From the NCBI GenBank assembly GCA_026214975.1, contig CM047815.1, forward strand, positions 76,413,299 through 76,477,298: a DNA stretch of 64,000 nt, read 5' to 3'. The position numbers and the translations under genes were made by a program. Numbering within the stretch: the first letter of the stretch is position 1; each line of letters opens with the position of its first letter. The notes beneath the pieces were generated by a model. The model did not search any database. It was not told the origin of the DNA and saw nothing but the letters and a program-made list of their open reading frames with translations. This stretch comes from Gentiana macrophylla (taxonomy: Eukaryota; Streptophyta; Magnoliopsida; Gentianales; Gentianaceae). Positions 24,625 through 36,100 of the stretch are shown in pieces.

Positions 24625-25310
24625 TTAAGCCCAATCAGCAATGAATAGACTTAGAGTAGTTGGATCATCAATCCTCGAGGCCTCATTCTCCTTTCCAACA
24701 TCTTGGACCAGCTTTGCATAAGCTTCTCGAGCCTTCTTCTCTTGAAAACGTGTAATAGGTCCATCTCGAACAATAATAGGATCCTTGGGATTGTGAATGC
24801 GTGGCTGATCATCTTGGAGTGCATCATTCCCTCCCGGTTCGGAAGGATCTGACCTCAGATCATAATGAGGATCATCAAACGGTGACAAGTCCTTAACGTT
24901 GATAGTTGAAGACATAGACCAGTCCGGTGGCAAATCTATGACATAGGCGTTGTCATTCACCTTTCGTGGCACTTGAAATGGTCCATCACCTCGGTAATTC
25001 AGCTTGCTCTTGCGTTGATGGGGAAAACGCTCCTTGCGTAGGTACAACCACACCCAATCTCCCGGCTTGAAGATCATCTCTTTGCGCTCTTTATTAGCCT
25101 GCTTGAGATACCGCTCCGTAGCTTTTTCAACCTCCAAACGAGCTTTTGTGTGTAATTCACGAACAAGTGCAGCCTTGTCTTCCACATCTAAGCTCATGCA
25201 TGTGCCTGTAGGAAGAGGAACAAACTCGAAAGGAGCAGAGGGTAAAAATCCATAAACAACTTCAAACGGTGCAGCCTTAGTCGCTGAGTGAGGAGCACGA
25301 TTATAATCAA
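24625..25310 (-). pseudogene. Ty3/gypsy integrase C-terminal part (element O)
   Basis: The open frame (stop at 24625, open to about 25310) begins with NRAPHSATKAAPFEVVYGF, the conserved end of the gypsy integrase core. It continues through an ARLEVEKATERYLKQANKER linker and the GDWVWLYLRKERFP...DGPFQV C-terminal module to NVKDLSPFDD and a hydrophilic tail. The best reading has no internal stop, so this piece is relatively young. It is cut off upstream by the truncated LTR of L. Integrase N-terminus, RT, protease and gag are missing. Confidence 0.85.
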
Positions 25311-25753
25311 ATTATTATCCACATTGGTTAATTGTCTTTTATATTTATTATTATTTTTAATTATTGTTATTTTATCCCACATTGCTAAAATAGCAATTGG
25401 ACTTGGAGCCTGTAGCCTATATAAGGCATTTCCTTGTATTTGAATAGGTAGCTTATTATTGAATCAAAAAACTATTTTGGTTGAAATTCAGAGATTGATT
25501 TTTTATCATAAGAAACTTTCAGAGATTGAGTTTCTTTCAAGAAGTTTTCAGAGATTGAACTTCTTTCGATTATCCTGAGATGGGATAATTGGTTGGTGTT
25601 CCTGAGATGGGATCACCGTAGTAAATATTCTGAGATGGAGTATTTACATATCCTTTTGTTATATATATTCAAAAAGCCATAAAAATATACTTTTCAAAGC
25701 TGAATTGTTTGCTGTGCTTTAATCAATGATCCTACGAGATTCGGTTTACATCA
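25311..25753 (+). repeat. Element L 5' LTR, truncated at its left end
   Basis: It aligns with 27860-28299 over its whole length with few differences, ending TTTACATCA. The TGATGTAGCTC start present in the 3' LTR is missing here. Confidence 0.9.
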
Positions 25754-25755
25754 AG

Positions 25756-25767
25756 TGGTATCGGAGC
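25756..25767 (+). other. Element L primer-binding site
   Basis: TGGTATCGGAGC, two bases after the 5' LTR, complementary to initiator tRNA-Met with one change. Confidence 0.85.
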
Positions 25768-25779
25768 TCAGTCGATTAA

Positions 25780-26900
25780 AGCAACAACAGCTGCTGCGTT
25801 CTTGACAGAAATCTGCAGCGTTTTCTTAGAGTTCCTGGCGTTCTTGTTCTCCGAGAAACCCTAACTGCAGCCTTATATTCGTCACTTGCTGCTGCATTCG
25901 ATCCTTTCTTGATCATCATCAAGAAGCCCTAATTTGGACGACCGTTATCACAAGGTAATCAAAGCATCCGAAATAGCTGCGTTCATAATCTGCTGCGTAT
26001 TTTCTGAATCTTTTCGAATTTCGTTCTAGTCGTTTCCTAATCAAATCATATCAAAAAATTCTCAAAATTTACCAGTAGATAGAACTTTGTATTGGCTGTC
26101 TTTTGTCTTTTTGGCACTTTCGCAAATTCGGGTTTTATCTTGATCAAATTCGGATCGGAATATTCTGCTCGATTTTCTGGAACAGCTTGTAGTCGACTTT
26201 GTTTTTAGGGAGTTGTGGTGGTCGGAATTGAATGAAATTTTGTGAACACATAGGAAATTCATTGTTATACAACTTTGATTCTTTGAGTTTTTTCAGAGTC
26301 CCGACCGGTTTTGCACAATAGTCGCCGTCACCTAGTTGACTGTTTCTGTCAAAACCCGTAACCCGAGAGTGATCTGTTTACGAATTCAATTTGAGTGGGT
26401 TATACCTGTCCAAAAATTCTGAAACTTAACAGTCTGAACCAAAATTTCGTTCTCTCCAAGTTTTGTTCTTTGTGTTTTTCCGAATTCCATACTGTTTGGT
26501 CGTGACAAGTGCCGTCAGAGATTAGGCGATTAAAGCTGCTGCGTTTATTGGAAGAAATCTGCTGCGTTCTTGAGCACCAAGAACCCTAATTGCAGCCACA
26601 CTCAAAAGCTCCTTACATCATCGAAATTTGCTGCTATATTCGCAACTCTAGCTATTCTTGAAATCCCAGAGCCCTACCTTACCGCTGGGGCGATTAATCA
26701 TCGACAAATTCTTGCTGCTGTCGAAAATCTTGTTGCTGCTACGCTTTCATAACCTGAATCAGCGTTTTTGATCTTCAACAGCCTTTTTGCGCACATAATG
26801 GCATTCTTGACATCCAAGAAACCCTTGTGCAGATCGTGTAAAGCCCTAGCATCATAAAAAGCTGCGTTTTTTAGTCCTGAAATCCTGTTCTTGCGAGGAA
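25780..26900 (+). repeat. Element L leader with imperfect internal repeats
   Basis: About 1.1 kb of untranslated leader. Segments near 25785-25875 and 26525-26600 repeat the same order of motifs: GATTAAAGC, GCTGCTGCGTT, GAAATCTGC, then AACCCTAA(C/T)TGCAGCC. A partial third copy occurs near 26890. No ORF here is convincing. Confidence 0.6.
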
Positions 26901-26915
26901 TCATCTGCTGCGTTC

Positions 26916-27768
26916 TTGGAAGATTATTTGCAAGTTGATGCAATGGATAAACTACGTGGAATATTCGACCACATCCATACAGACTTTGAGCGACATCGAG
27001 ATGAATCCGATCGAAGACATGCTGAACTTATGCCTGCCCTAGATGCATTACGTGACAACCTCGATCCACGAAGCGAATTACAACATATTGCGCAACGGAA
27101 ATTAGAGGCAAGAACAACGGAAATTAGAACGTGCAGAACGTTGGAGGAAATTAGACGCAAAGTGGAAGGCAGACGATGAACTTTTCTTTATCACGTATGG
27201 TGTAACACGTGAAGAAGCTATGGCTGGAAAACTGCCCAAATTCTCTCCTTCACGTGCTAAATCGAATAAACAGGTTATTCCCAACCCCCCTACGGCTGTG
27301 GTACATGAGGAGGTTGACATTCTTATTGTTGAATCAGCCACGGAAGAGTTCATTGAGGTTCCTAATGCACTTACTAATGATGTTGTTCCAGTTGCTACTA
27401 TTGATTCTCCTTTACCGGTACCCGACCATTCGGACGAGATTGCCGACGTCAAGGTGGATATTGGTGTTGACCCGATCAGTATGCCCGTGGACTTACTTGC
27501 TGAATCGATTGTGGTCCATCCGGGGACCGAACCGGTGCAATCCGATGGTTCATAGGTGCACTCGGCAATTTTAGTTGCTGATTTGAAGGCATTACAAGCG
27601 CCACATGTTTATGTGGATCCATATTTACAGCATTGCCGCCCTTTGGATTTTGTTGTCGCTGATTTCTCCACTCACGCCATTCCATGTTTTTTCGATGTTG
27701 TGATTCTGAGTTTCTCCGTGGTTGAGTGGACGTATGGAAGCACGATATTCGTGTTCGATCCGGGTTGA
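26916..27768 (+). pseudogene. Orphan ORF of element L, function unknown
   Basis: A first part (26916-27179) is charged and helical, with HIHTDFERHRDESDRRHAEL. One frameshift near 27140-27170 moves into a second frame that reads WKADDELFFITYGVTREEAM and runs through 27555. A TAG at 27553-27555 interrupts it, and the same frame then stays open to 27768. The middle is acidic and Val/Pro-rich; the end has VYVDPYLQHCRPLDFVVADF. I recognise no gag, zinc knuckle, protease or polymerase motif. A gag-like packaging protein is possible but unproven. About 280 codons if the two lesions are ignored. Confidence 0.6.
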
Positions 27769-27787
27769 TTCGAGGACGAATCCTTTT

Positions 27788-27799
27788 GAAGCGGGGGAA
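27788..27799 (+). other. Element L polypurine tract
   Basis: GAAGCGGGGGAA directly before the 3' LTR start TGATGTAGCTC. Confidence 0.8.
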
Positions 27800-28299
27800 T
27801 GATGTAGCTCAATTCAAGAGGAAGATTGAGTCTTTTATTTAGTCTTTTATTATCCCACATTGGTTAATTGTCTTTTATATTTATTATTATTTTTAATTAT
27901 TGTTATTTTGTCCCACATTGCTAAAATGGCAATTGGACTTGGAGTCTGTAGCCTATATAAGGCATTTCCTTGTATTTGAATAGGTAGCTTATTATTGAAT
28001 CAAAAAACTATTTTTGGTTGAAATTCAGAGATTGAATTTTTATCATAAGAAACTTTCAGAGATTGGGTTTTTTTCAAGAAGTTTTCAGAGATTGGACTTC
28101 ATTCGATTATCCTGAGACGGGGTAATTGGTTGGTGTTCCTGAGATGGGATCACCGTAGTAAATATTCTGAGATGGAGTATTTACATATCCTTTTGTTATT
28201 TTCGTTATATATATTCAAAAAGCCATAAAAATATACTTTTCAAAGCTGAATCGTTTGCTGTGCTTTAATCAACGATCCTACGAGATTCGGATTACATCA
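27800..28299 (+). repeat. Element L 3' LTR (complete, 500 bp)
   Basis: It starts TGATGTAG and ends TTACATCA, a perfect inverted pair TGATGTA/TACATCA. It contains the repeated TCAGAGATTG and CTGAGATGGGAT motifs. A CCTATATAAGGC box at about 27950 is a likely promoter TATA. Confidence 0.92.
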
Positions 28300-30057
28300 A
28301 GTATCCAGAACCCGAATCCCAACATTGCCGCCGGGACGGTGGCCAGGCCGCTCCGTCGGTAAGTCCAGAATCCGGAATTGTGTATGTTTCACAGGTACAT
28401 CTACTACTCCAAAACGACACAAGAATACTCCAAAGAAAATACCACAATGAATCCTAAAAAATATCCATTATTCAATTCTACAAAATAAAATAAATACAAC
28501 CGGCAACTACCTATTTTTCAAGGAAACAAAATGAAAAGATATGAAAGTCAATCGTACTGCAGGTGCGCAACCCAAGAAATAAAATAAGGTAAAGGTACAA
28601 TGTATCAACCGAAAATAAAGGAACTCCTAGAACAAGATAACTAATAAGCATAATAAACATGTCTTCCACTGGCTCTTCACATGACTCCTCGTTTTCTATG
28701 TGATCTTCATCTGAAAATGTAAGCAAGGGGTGAGCAAGACGACTCAATAAAGAAATATAGTTTTCTTTTAAATGTAAGTATACTTTTAAAATAGCACATT
28801 AATAATCACAATAATTAAATATGGCATATAAGTTTTTGAGAATTGGCATAGCATAATTCAATGTGTCCTAACATACTAATTATTAGTTGTAAATTATTTA
28901 CCGTATTTTCCATTAACTGTACCAATAAAATCTTGTGTATAAATAGGAAAACTTCTTTTGTTTCCAATAATAATCAATTTCTCTTAATAATTGGGAAACC
29001 ATTTTTGTTTCAAGTTTTCATATTGATTTCCATTAACTGAAATAAAGTAATAACGCAATTAAAAAATAATCATGCCCTACATGCGACAAGTTGTCGGATG
29101 ATTCTATTACGTCTTTGTCTTACCCACAAAGAAAGAACTTATCATGTTTGTCATTACTCAAATAAAAAATAATAAAAAATGAAAAACTAACTGTCCTGCT
29201 ATTTATTTCGACCCGTAGATGGGCACCTAAATACCGGCCCAATACCACCCGAATTATAATTGACCCCAAGTCACTGGGCGCGTTTAGGATGTTGAAGATT
29301 CTCGAAAACTCATAGCGAAAAAAGGTATATCAATACCTAACTAAGACCATTTGACATGCGTAATGCATATGATTCTAACATGCATCTAAATTTACTACAT
29401 GACATAAAATTAAATAAAGATAAAAATAATATTAATATACAGTAAAAATAAATGCTGACCGTACCCTACACGACTTTGTCAAGTGTGCTGTGTAACAACT
29501 AACAATCTACAAGAAAAAGAATGGGAAACTAGGGTACCACTGAGGCGGTGGTTCTGGTTTCCTTTAATTTTCCACAGATTGTTTCACTCCTCCCAGTAAA
29601 GTATCAACACAAGAATAGATAATTTAACTAACTAAATGAGTGCATATATTAAGTATGATTGGCCAATTTTGAATCAACCTTCCGGTTCCTAAAATTAATT
29701 TAAGTATGATTTGGCCAATTTTGAATGAACGTTGTAGTTCCTAGAATTATTTTAAGTATGATTTCTTACCATTAGTTACTCATACTAAAATTTTGAATAA
29801 TGGTTAGATCGTACAAAAGTAATCATAATCCTGCAATTATATCTTTTTTATTTCTACTGGTTGCGAACTTTTACAGCTCTAGAAAAAGCACCAAACGAGA
29901 GATCACCTAGGAGAAAAAAGAATCTACGATTAAACATTATAACGTTAGACAAGAACGAAATCCTAGATTTTTAAAGAAACAAAAAGATGGATCTATATAT
30001 CAAGAAATAAAGATGAAACGATAATTACGACGCCTAAATGCCTTGATCTGCATTAAT
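28300..30057 (-). mobile_element. Gypsy-type LTR remnant M
   Basis: No coding sequence. Its layout resembles solo LTR H and fragment G: a CATCTGAAAATGTAAGCAAG stretch at about 28709, then a CACCTAAATACCGGCCC block at about 29224. It seems to be a degenerate gypsy LTR in minus orientation between L and B. The edges are not defined. Confidence 0.4.
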
Positions 30058-30261
30058 AGGAGTTATAATATTTATTATAATTATTCTTGTATTTATTGTA
30101 AAATATTCTTTCGTTGATTGTAATCTCGTGTTTGTATCCCTTGATTGTATCCTCATAATTGTAGATCATTCTAGAATCTCTGTATAGCTACTATATAGAC
30201 TCTTGTGTATACCCTTGACAAAGTGTGAATAATAAACAAATTATTTTCCCTAAATCTGTTA
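30058..30261 (+). repeat. Element B 5' LTR
   Basis: 204 bp ending AAATCTGTTA before the PBS. Compared with the 3' LTR it has an extra 13-bp stretch near 30130 (TTTGTATCCCTTG) and a few substitutions. A tail with TGTATACCCTTGACAAAGTG is shared by both copies. Confidence 0.92.
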
Positions 30262-30274
30262 TGGTATCAGAGCC
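30262..30274 (+). other. Element B primer-binding site
   Basis: TGGTATCAGAGCC, the standard initiator tRNA-Met complement, immediately after the LTR. Confidence 0.93.
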
Positions 30275-30318
30275 ACCGTGTTCAATCTTGCATTGATTCT
30301 CCCAAATCTTCATCCCAA

Positions 30319-30710
30319 ATGTCTGCCGAGCAACCCTCCTCCTTCTCCTTCGTTGTTCTGGCATATTCTCTTTACTGGAATTCATGGCCTCCCACGCAAA
30401 TACCAGCCTCGTCTCTACTTCCTCTCTTTTTCCATATTCGGTTCAGCTACGCCTCATCAACCTTATCAACATGCCGAAAATCAAGATCTTGGCTTATGTG
30501 CTCCTTGCCCCACTACTGGTTTATCAACCCAAACTCGACTCAGAAAACCTTACCTTGGTAAGTGCCAACTCTGTGTTACACAAGGGCATTCTGGCAAAAT
30601 TCTGTCCCATGTTTCAGGTACAACCTCTCTCTCCGGCAGTCCCACGTCCCCGGCCCTAGGTTCACCACACTTACCCTCAATTAGGTTCGGCCCATTCCTC
30701 TCCTCCTACC
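30319..30710 (+). pseudogene. Element B gag, shortened
   Basis: An ATG at 30319 starts MSAEQPSS, but only about 390 bp separate it from the protease, against roughly 1 kb in an intact copia gag. The N-terminal gag domain is therefore mostly deleted. A zinc knuckle starts CQLCVTQGHSGK near 30571. Its last Cys is lost because of what looks like a one-base frameshift. Not functional. Confidence 0.65.
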
Positions 30711-30910
30711 ACATCTTGGTTACTCGATAGTGGAGCTACACACCATGTCACTCCAGATTTGCAGAACTTGCCTCTCCACACTTCGTATTCAGGCACTAAT
30801 GATATTATGGTCGGTAATGGTGCTGGTCTGCCCATCACTCATACTGGTTCTACTTCTATCCCTGTCTCATTAAGTTTTTTAATTTACGTGATGTATTATG
30901 TGTTCCTAGC
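30711..30910 (+). pseudogene. Element B aspartic protease region
   Basis: SWLLDSGATHHVT (DSG at 30726-30734) keeps the copia protease active site, unlike the equivalent in element A. It is followed by NDIMVGNGAGLPITHTG. A frameshift near 30880 ends the frame. Confidence 0.8.
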
Positions 30911-31053
30911 ATGACCCGCAATTTATTATCCATCTCTAAATTATGCCAGTCGAATAATATATCTGTTGAATTTTTACCCACTTAATTTCATGTAAAAGAC
31001 CTTCTAACGAACAACATCCTGCTCCGTGATCTAGTTAGGAATGGCCTCTATGA

Positions 31054-32021
31054 ATGGCTCTCTCAACCTTTGCTTGCTTTTGCTCGACTAAAGCCACTAA
31101 TAATGTGTGGCATCATCGATTAGGTCACCCTGCCAGCAATATTTTAAATAATATTCTCAGCACTCATAAACTTGATTCTGTTTCTTCCACTTTATGTCAT
31201 TGTTCTCCTTGTTTGGAAAGAAAAAGTCACAAATTACCATTTCATGCATCCACTTTACATTCCCCCTTGGAAATCTTATTTAGTGATGTTTGGACCTCTC
31301 ATGTTATTTCTCGGGATGGCTTTAAATATTATCTTATTTTTGTTGACCATTTTACTAGATATGTGTGGTTTTATCCTCTTACTCGTAAATCTGATGTGGC
31401 TGCTACCTTTATCCGTTTTCGCTCTATTGTTGAAAAATTCTTTAAGCATCCTATTAAAATATTATATTCAGACAATGGTGGTGAGTTTATAGCTCTTTGT
31501 GATTACTTGTCTAACAATGGAATTTCCTTTTACACAACACCTCCACACACCCCTGAACACAATGGTCTAGCTGAGCGTCGCCTTAAGCATATTGTTGAAA
31601 CGTGACTTGCCCTCCTTTTCATGCCTCCTCCCTTCCTACTATTTTTTGGCCCTATGCATTTGCCACTGTAGTATATCTTATCAATCGTATGCCTACCCCG
31701 GTGCTCCACCTACCCTCTCCGTATGAAGCTATCTTCCACACATCCCCTAATTATCAAAAATTGCGCGTCTTTGGGTGCCTCTGTTATCCCTGGTTACGTC
31801 CTTATACCGATCACAAACTCCAACCTCGCTATAAGCTCTGTATCTTCCTAGGCTACGCCCTCAACCAACATGCGTATTATTGTTTTGACCCTAGTGACTC
31901 CCGTATATATATCTCACGTCATGTAAAATTTGTAGAGTCAGTATTTCCTTTCTCTCTACTCTACTCCTTCTTCCACGCCTCCCTATTTTCCACTCTCTGA
32001 CTGGATCCCTGCCCTAGCTCC
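31054..32021 (+). pseudogene. Element B pre-integrase and integrase
   Basis: The pre-integrase reads VWHHRLGHPA with CSPC (zinc finger H-H-C-C complete). The core has FSDVW, FVDHFTRYVWFY, YSDNGGEF and PEHNGLAERR, so the D,D,E residues appear intact. A single stop (TGA at 31603-31605) interrupts the frame, which then continues with FWPYAFATVVYLINRMP and FLGYALNQHAYYCFDP. F4 cuts it at 32022, just before RT would begin. Better preserved than the copy in element A. Confidence 0.88.
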
Positions 32022-32561
32022 TGTTAGGAAATCTACGCGGGAACGCAGCGGAATTCAAAATTTTGATTTCCTTCTACTCAAGATCGACTTTGTTTAAGCA
32101 ACAAGCATAAAAGAAGTAGACAAAAGAATACCTTGGTTGATCCAATTGGATCGACGCTTTGTCTACGGTTGTAGTTTCTGCATGAAGTCGCCCAAGTGTT
32201 CGGCCTCTACCGGTGATCCACATGAACACCTCGCCGGAATCCCATCATGGATTCCTACCAGAAAAACTCGGCTTCTAGACCGAATTTTTCTCTCTCACAA
32301 ATCTCTCTCTAGGAAGCTCTCTATTTTTCACAAAAACTATTAGCTCTTGGAATTATGTTGTACAAAAGAGCTAGCCAAGCCTTCATTAAATAGGGTGACC
32401 TGCACCCCTACTATTCCCAATCTGATTTGGATTAGCTTCCTAGTAGATTGAGGAGAAAGAAAACATTTTCCCAATAAAATAAGGAAAATATCTTTTATTG
32501 AATTATCTCATTTAATTTAATATCTTATATTAAATATTTCCAATTATGGAAATATTACCTT
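32022..32561 (-). mobile_element. LTR F4 fragment (family F)
   Basis: It starts TGTTAGGAAATCTACGCGG and matches the first 540 bp or so of F2 and F3 in the same orientation. It is cut at 32561 by the LTR of element C. The rest of F4 is not found beyond C and E and was probably lost in the deletion near 49425. Confidence 0.85.
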
Positions 32562-32814
32562 TGTTGTAACACTTTACTTATTTGTAACATGACATATTAA
32601 TTATATTATATAAATAATTAATATGTCATAAAGTAACCTTTTTTGTCCTAGCCGACTCTAGCACTTAATACTAGCCGACTCTAGCATTTAATATCATTCA
32701 TTACTCTACTAGGACCTTTCTCATTCATGCTTGTATCTATTTATACTCATTCTTTTCTAATGAATAAACAAGTTGAGTTTACTCAAGTATTATTGCTTTC
32801 TCAAACTCTCTTCA
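32562..32814 (+). repeat. Element C 5' LTR
   Basis: 253 bp, TGTTGTAACAC to CTCTCTTCA, followed directly by the PBS. It contains a duplicated TAGCCGACTCTAGCA unit at 32651-32692. Confidence 0.85.
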
Positions 32815-32827
32815 TGGTATCGGAGCC
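32815..32827 (+). other. Element C primer-binding site
   Basis: TGGTATCGGAGCC, initiator tRNA-Met complement with one change. Confidence 0.88.
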
Positions 32828-32871
32828 ATAATCTTCTTTAATCCGCTGCAAAATCTCCTATCTTTTCAAGA

Positions 32872-33108
32872 ATGTCTTCATTATCCGACGCCTCTTCATT
32901 CTCAGTAGAGTCTCAACAGCCTCAGCAGGATGGGGTCACTGAAAAATATTCTTTTACAAATCACAGACTTGATGGCAACAACTACATACTGTGGTCAAGA
33001 TCTATGAAAATGTATATCTCAGGCAAGAGCAAGATGGGATACTTGTCTGGCTCCAAACCTGCCCCTGCTGAAACTGACCCCAAGTTTGAAGCATGGGATA
33101 CAGAAAAT
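32872..33108 (+). pseudogene. Element C gag, N-terminal part
   Basis: The ATG at 32872 starts MSSLSDASS. NHRLDGNNYILWSRSMKMYI is the hallmark of the copia gag N-terminal domain, followed by DPKFEAWDTEN. The frame is open until insertion D at 33109. The rest of gag is found from about 37422. Confidence 0.85.
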
Positions 33109-36100
33109 TGTTAGGTGTGATGCCCGAAAGACAATTTTTGTAATTGTTTTATTTAATAAATGAATTGGCGTTATTATTCATATTTATTATTCTCATAATC
33201 ACCGATGTGACAATAGTATTTACACTGACGTAAAACCCTAAGTATATCGTTTATGTAATCACTTAACTCGATTGTATGGTATATACGGGAGGATTGAGTT
33301 AAAGATGTACTTAAAATACAATTAGCCCGTAGTGAAGTTAATCGAAGTATCGGGTCTCCTTTAACGTGCTATTAATGCGCACACAATAGGTGTGATAGTC
33401 CTATCCGGACTTTCGGTTAAGAAGAACCTAATGGGGCATTTATATATGATAGATATATCATAGGGTTGGACCGATTTGATTAGAGTTCTCGATATAATTC
33501 CGTAATCGAGAAGTCTTATCGAATCAATGGATGATCATATTTATGGATATATCTTAATCCCGAGGTGATCACGATCAAGCGCTTGAATCGGTATGAAGTT
33601 TGACTTGACGGTTAAGGATTGCATCCGTGGTGCGAATTACCCCATCTTGGCATTTATCTTTGGATTGAGTGAGTGAGTAGTCGTGTTGCGCACAGATCTG
33701 GAATCCATTCCTTCCATTTATGGAAGTAGATAAAGCGATTCCTTTATTTGTTAATCCTAGAAACCGATTGATCGCGCAGAGTTCATATCACACCGATTGA
33801 TCACCAAAGTGAGTTGTATGAATTAATTGATCACTGGGGTTAATGGTAAATAAGGATAAGAGGTTCTAAAAGGGTTAACAGTAACTTCCCGATTTAGAAT
33901 GAATGCGATCTATGGAGGATTAATCCATATGTAATGATTATATCAATGGGCGCTTATTATTATTCTCGTGAGGAGATAAATATAATCTCATGTCGGAGGA
34001 GTGCGATCGGGATTATGGTGGCATATTCCTCGTGATTGATTTATCGAATATAATTATTCTATAATTATTTATTTGATTTATCGGCCCGATTATTAGTCCA
34101 TGGTCCCGACGTCGCTTCACAATATAGCATAGCTATTCTCGGACGTCGAATCCTAATAATGTTAATTTAGTTCTTGTTGGACTTTATTAAAGCGGTATGT
34201 GAATTAATTGTTTAGTGACTATTAAATTAGTTGGGCTAAATGATTAAATATGTGAAAAGACATTTTTATAATCCACTAACGTGTAGTGTATCATAGCGAA
34301 ATAATATTGTGACTAGGTCACAAGTGAATTCGACATGGCATATTTTTAAGAAACAAGAAATTAGTTTTCTTGTGGATTAATAAGGCATGTCTTGTGAAAT
34401 ATTTATTGGATAAATATTTATGGTAAGAAATAAAGATAAATATTATTCTAGATTTGTTTCTAGAATATTATGGAATTATCTTTTATTAAAGGATTTATTT
34501 TGTTTGATAAATAAAAATCCTTGGAGGCTAAGTTTCTTTCTCTCCATATAAAGAGAGTTCTGCCAGCTTTAACATACTACAATTTTAGACTTTCACCTCT
34601 TAGAGAGGAGAAGGAAAATTTCTCGACCAAGGGAGAATAAGGGAAAATCTTGGAGATTTTTCCGGTGCTATATCGGAAGGGTTCGAGTCGAGAATTTCCT
34701 TCCACCGGGAGTTGCTTGGATCACACGTCACGGAAGATCGTGGTGCTCTTCACGCTTTCCTTCGTTCATCCTATTGCGGTTCTTCAACTTGGATTTTGAG
34801 ATCCAAGAGGTATGATCTACAACCCCTTGTAGATATAGATCTAGATTGTTTTATTACGTGTATTATATGGATCTAGATCCTCAAATCGCTTCATTGCGGA
34901 TGGTATTACTAACGATGGTATCGATCGCCATGGTGATCTATATTTATACGTATAAAATATTAGATCTAGGAGTGTAAACATGTAGATTTTTGTGTCCTAA
35001 TTTTTTTGGGCCGATGCATATGTTTAATTTTTATGCTTATGAATGTGAATGTCGTGGTTGAAGAGATGGATTGGGGTTGGCACTGTTTTACCGTTAGATC
35101 TATTGTGTAACTCATATAAAAGCGATGAAAATTCGTCCATATGAGTATAGGAATTTATGTAATTCTTTTTATTGCAATTTTAATTTCCAGAAAATAGATC
35201 TGTTTAGTAGCTGTTTAGTTATTTCGTGTTTCCCGTTGATTGAGCCGTTGAAACGACGATCCCTCCGGTCAGAATCCAGATTGGAAGATGATGAACAATT
35301 CCAAAAATTTTGACGTCGATCAGAGTCCGTTTCGATATCCGTTTGATGCTGCGAAGAGGCTGCTGTAACAGAAAAACGCAGGATTCACAGATACACTATC
35401 TGTGACTTCCTCGATTTTCTGGGAGAGTTTGGACCGTTGAAACGCAAATCTGACCGTTCAGATTTATCAACTTGGAGTTTTAGACGTACCATAAAAATTT
35501 CAGGTCGATCGGGATTCATCTCGATTCCCGATCTGCCTCAGGAAGTCCTTGATGCAGTGCAGTTAAAGTCAGATTCAGCAGCAAGTTTGGCGGTTTACTG
35601 GAGAAAATTGGTAAGTCAAAGCACCGATCCAACCGTCCATATTGAAGTTCAAGGAGTGAAGATAAGATCTGGAAAGTTTCGTCCCGATCCGAGTTCGTTT
35701 GTATGCCGATCGTCGAAGAGTTCGAACAGCTGCAGATTTAGTTAGAAAGTAGTAAACCCTAGTTAGGGTTTTGGTTATTTATTTTCTAATAGGTTAGATT
35801 AAAGTGCCAACGGTTAAATCTCGGTGTTTAAATTTTCCGCATTTATTTTTATGTGTTTGATCATAAAATAGATATAAAACCGAATTGCCATGACATGCAT
35901 CATATCATAAATCCAGCTCCATGCATACATGTAGAATTTTAATTTTGGTAATTAAAATAGGCATGTATACAAACTCGCGTAATTAGTTGAAATTTAATTA
36001 ATACGTGGTAATTAATTAATTTAGTAACTAATTAAAGATCCGAGGACGGGTTATGAAATCGTTGAGCCTTTCGGTGTGTGTGTTCTCGGTGAGCCGCCTT

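Larger units (their letters stand above)
25311..28299 (+). mobile_element. Non-autonomous LTR element L
   Basis: About 3 kb with two closely similar LTRs, PBS, a leader, one damaged ORF and a polypurine tract, but no protease, RT or integrase. The 5' LTR lacks about its first 60 bp at the junction with gypsy fragment O. Its LTRs resemble the O LTR, which suggests that L borrows the machinery of an O-like gypsy element. It fits the LARD or TR-GAG type of small non-autonomous LTR element. Confidence 0.85.

Noticed and set aside
24625..25197. 190-codon minus-strand ORF as a host gene
   Set aside because: Its motifs (GDWVWLYLRKERF, NVKDLSPFDD) are those of the gypsy integrase C-terminus, and a related LTR follows the stop.
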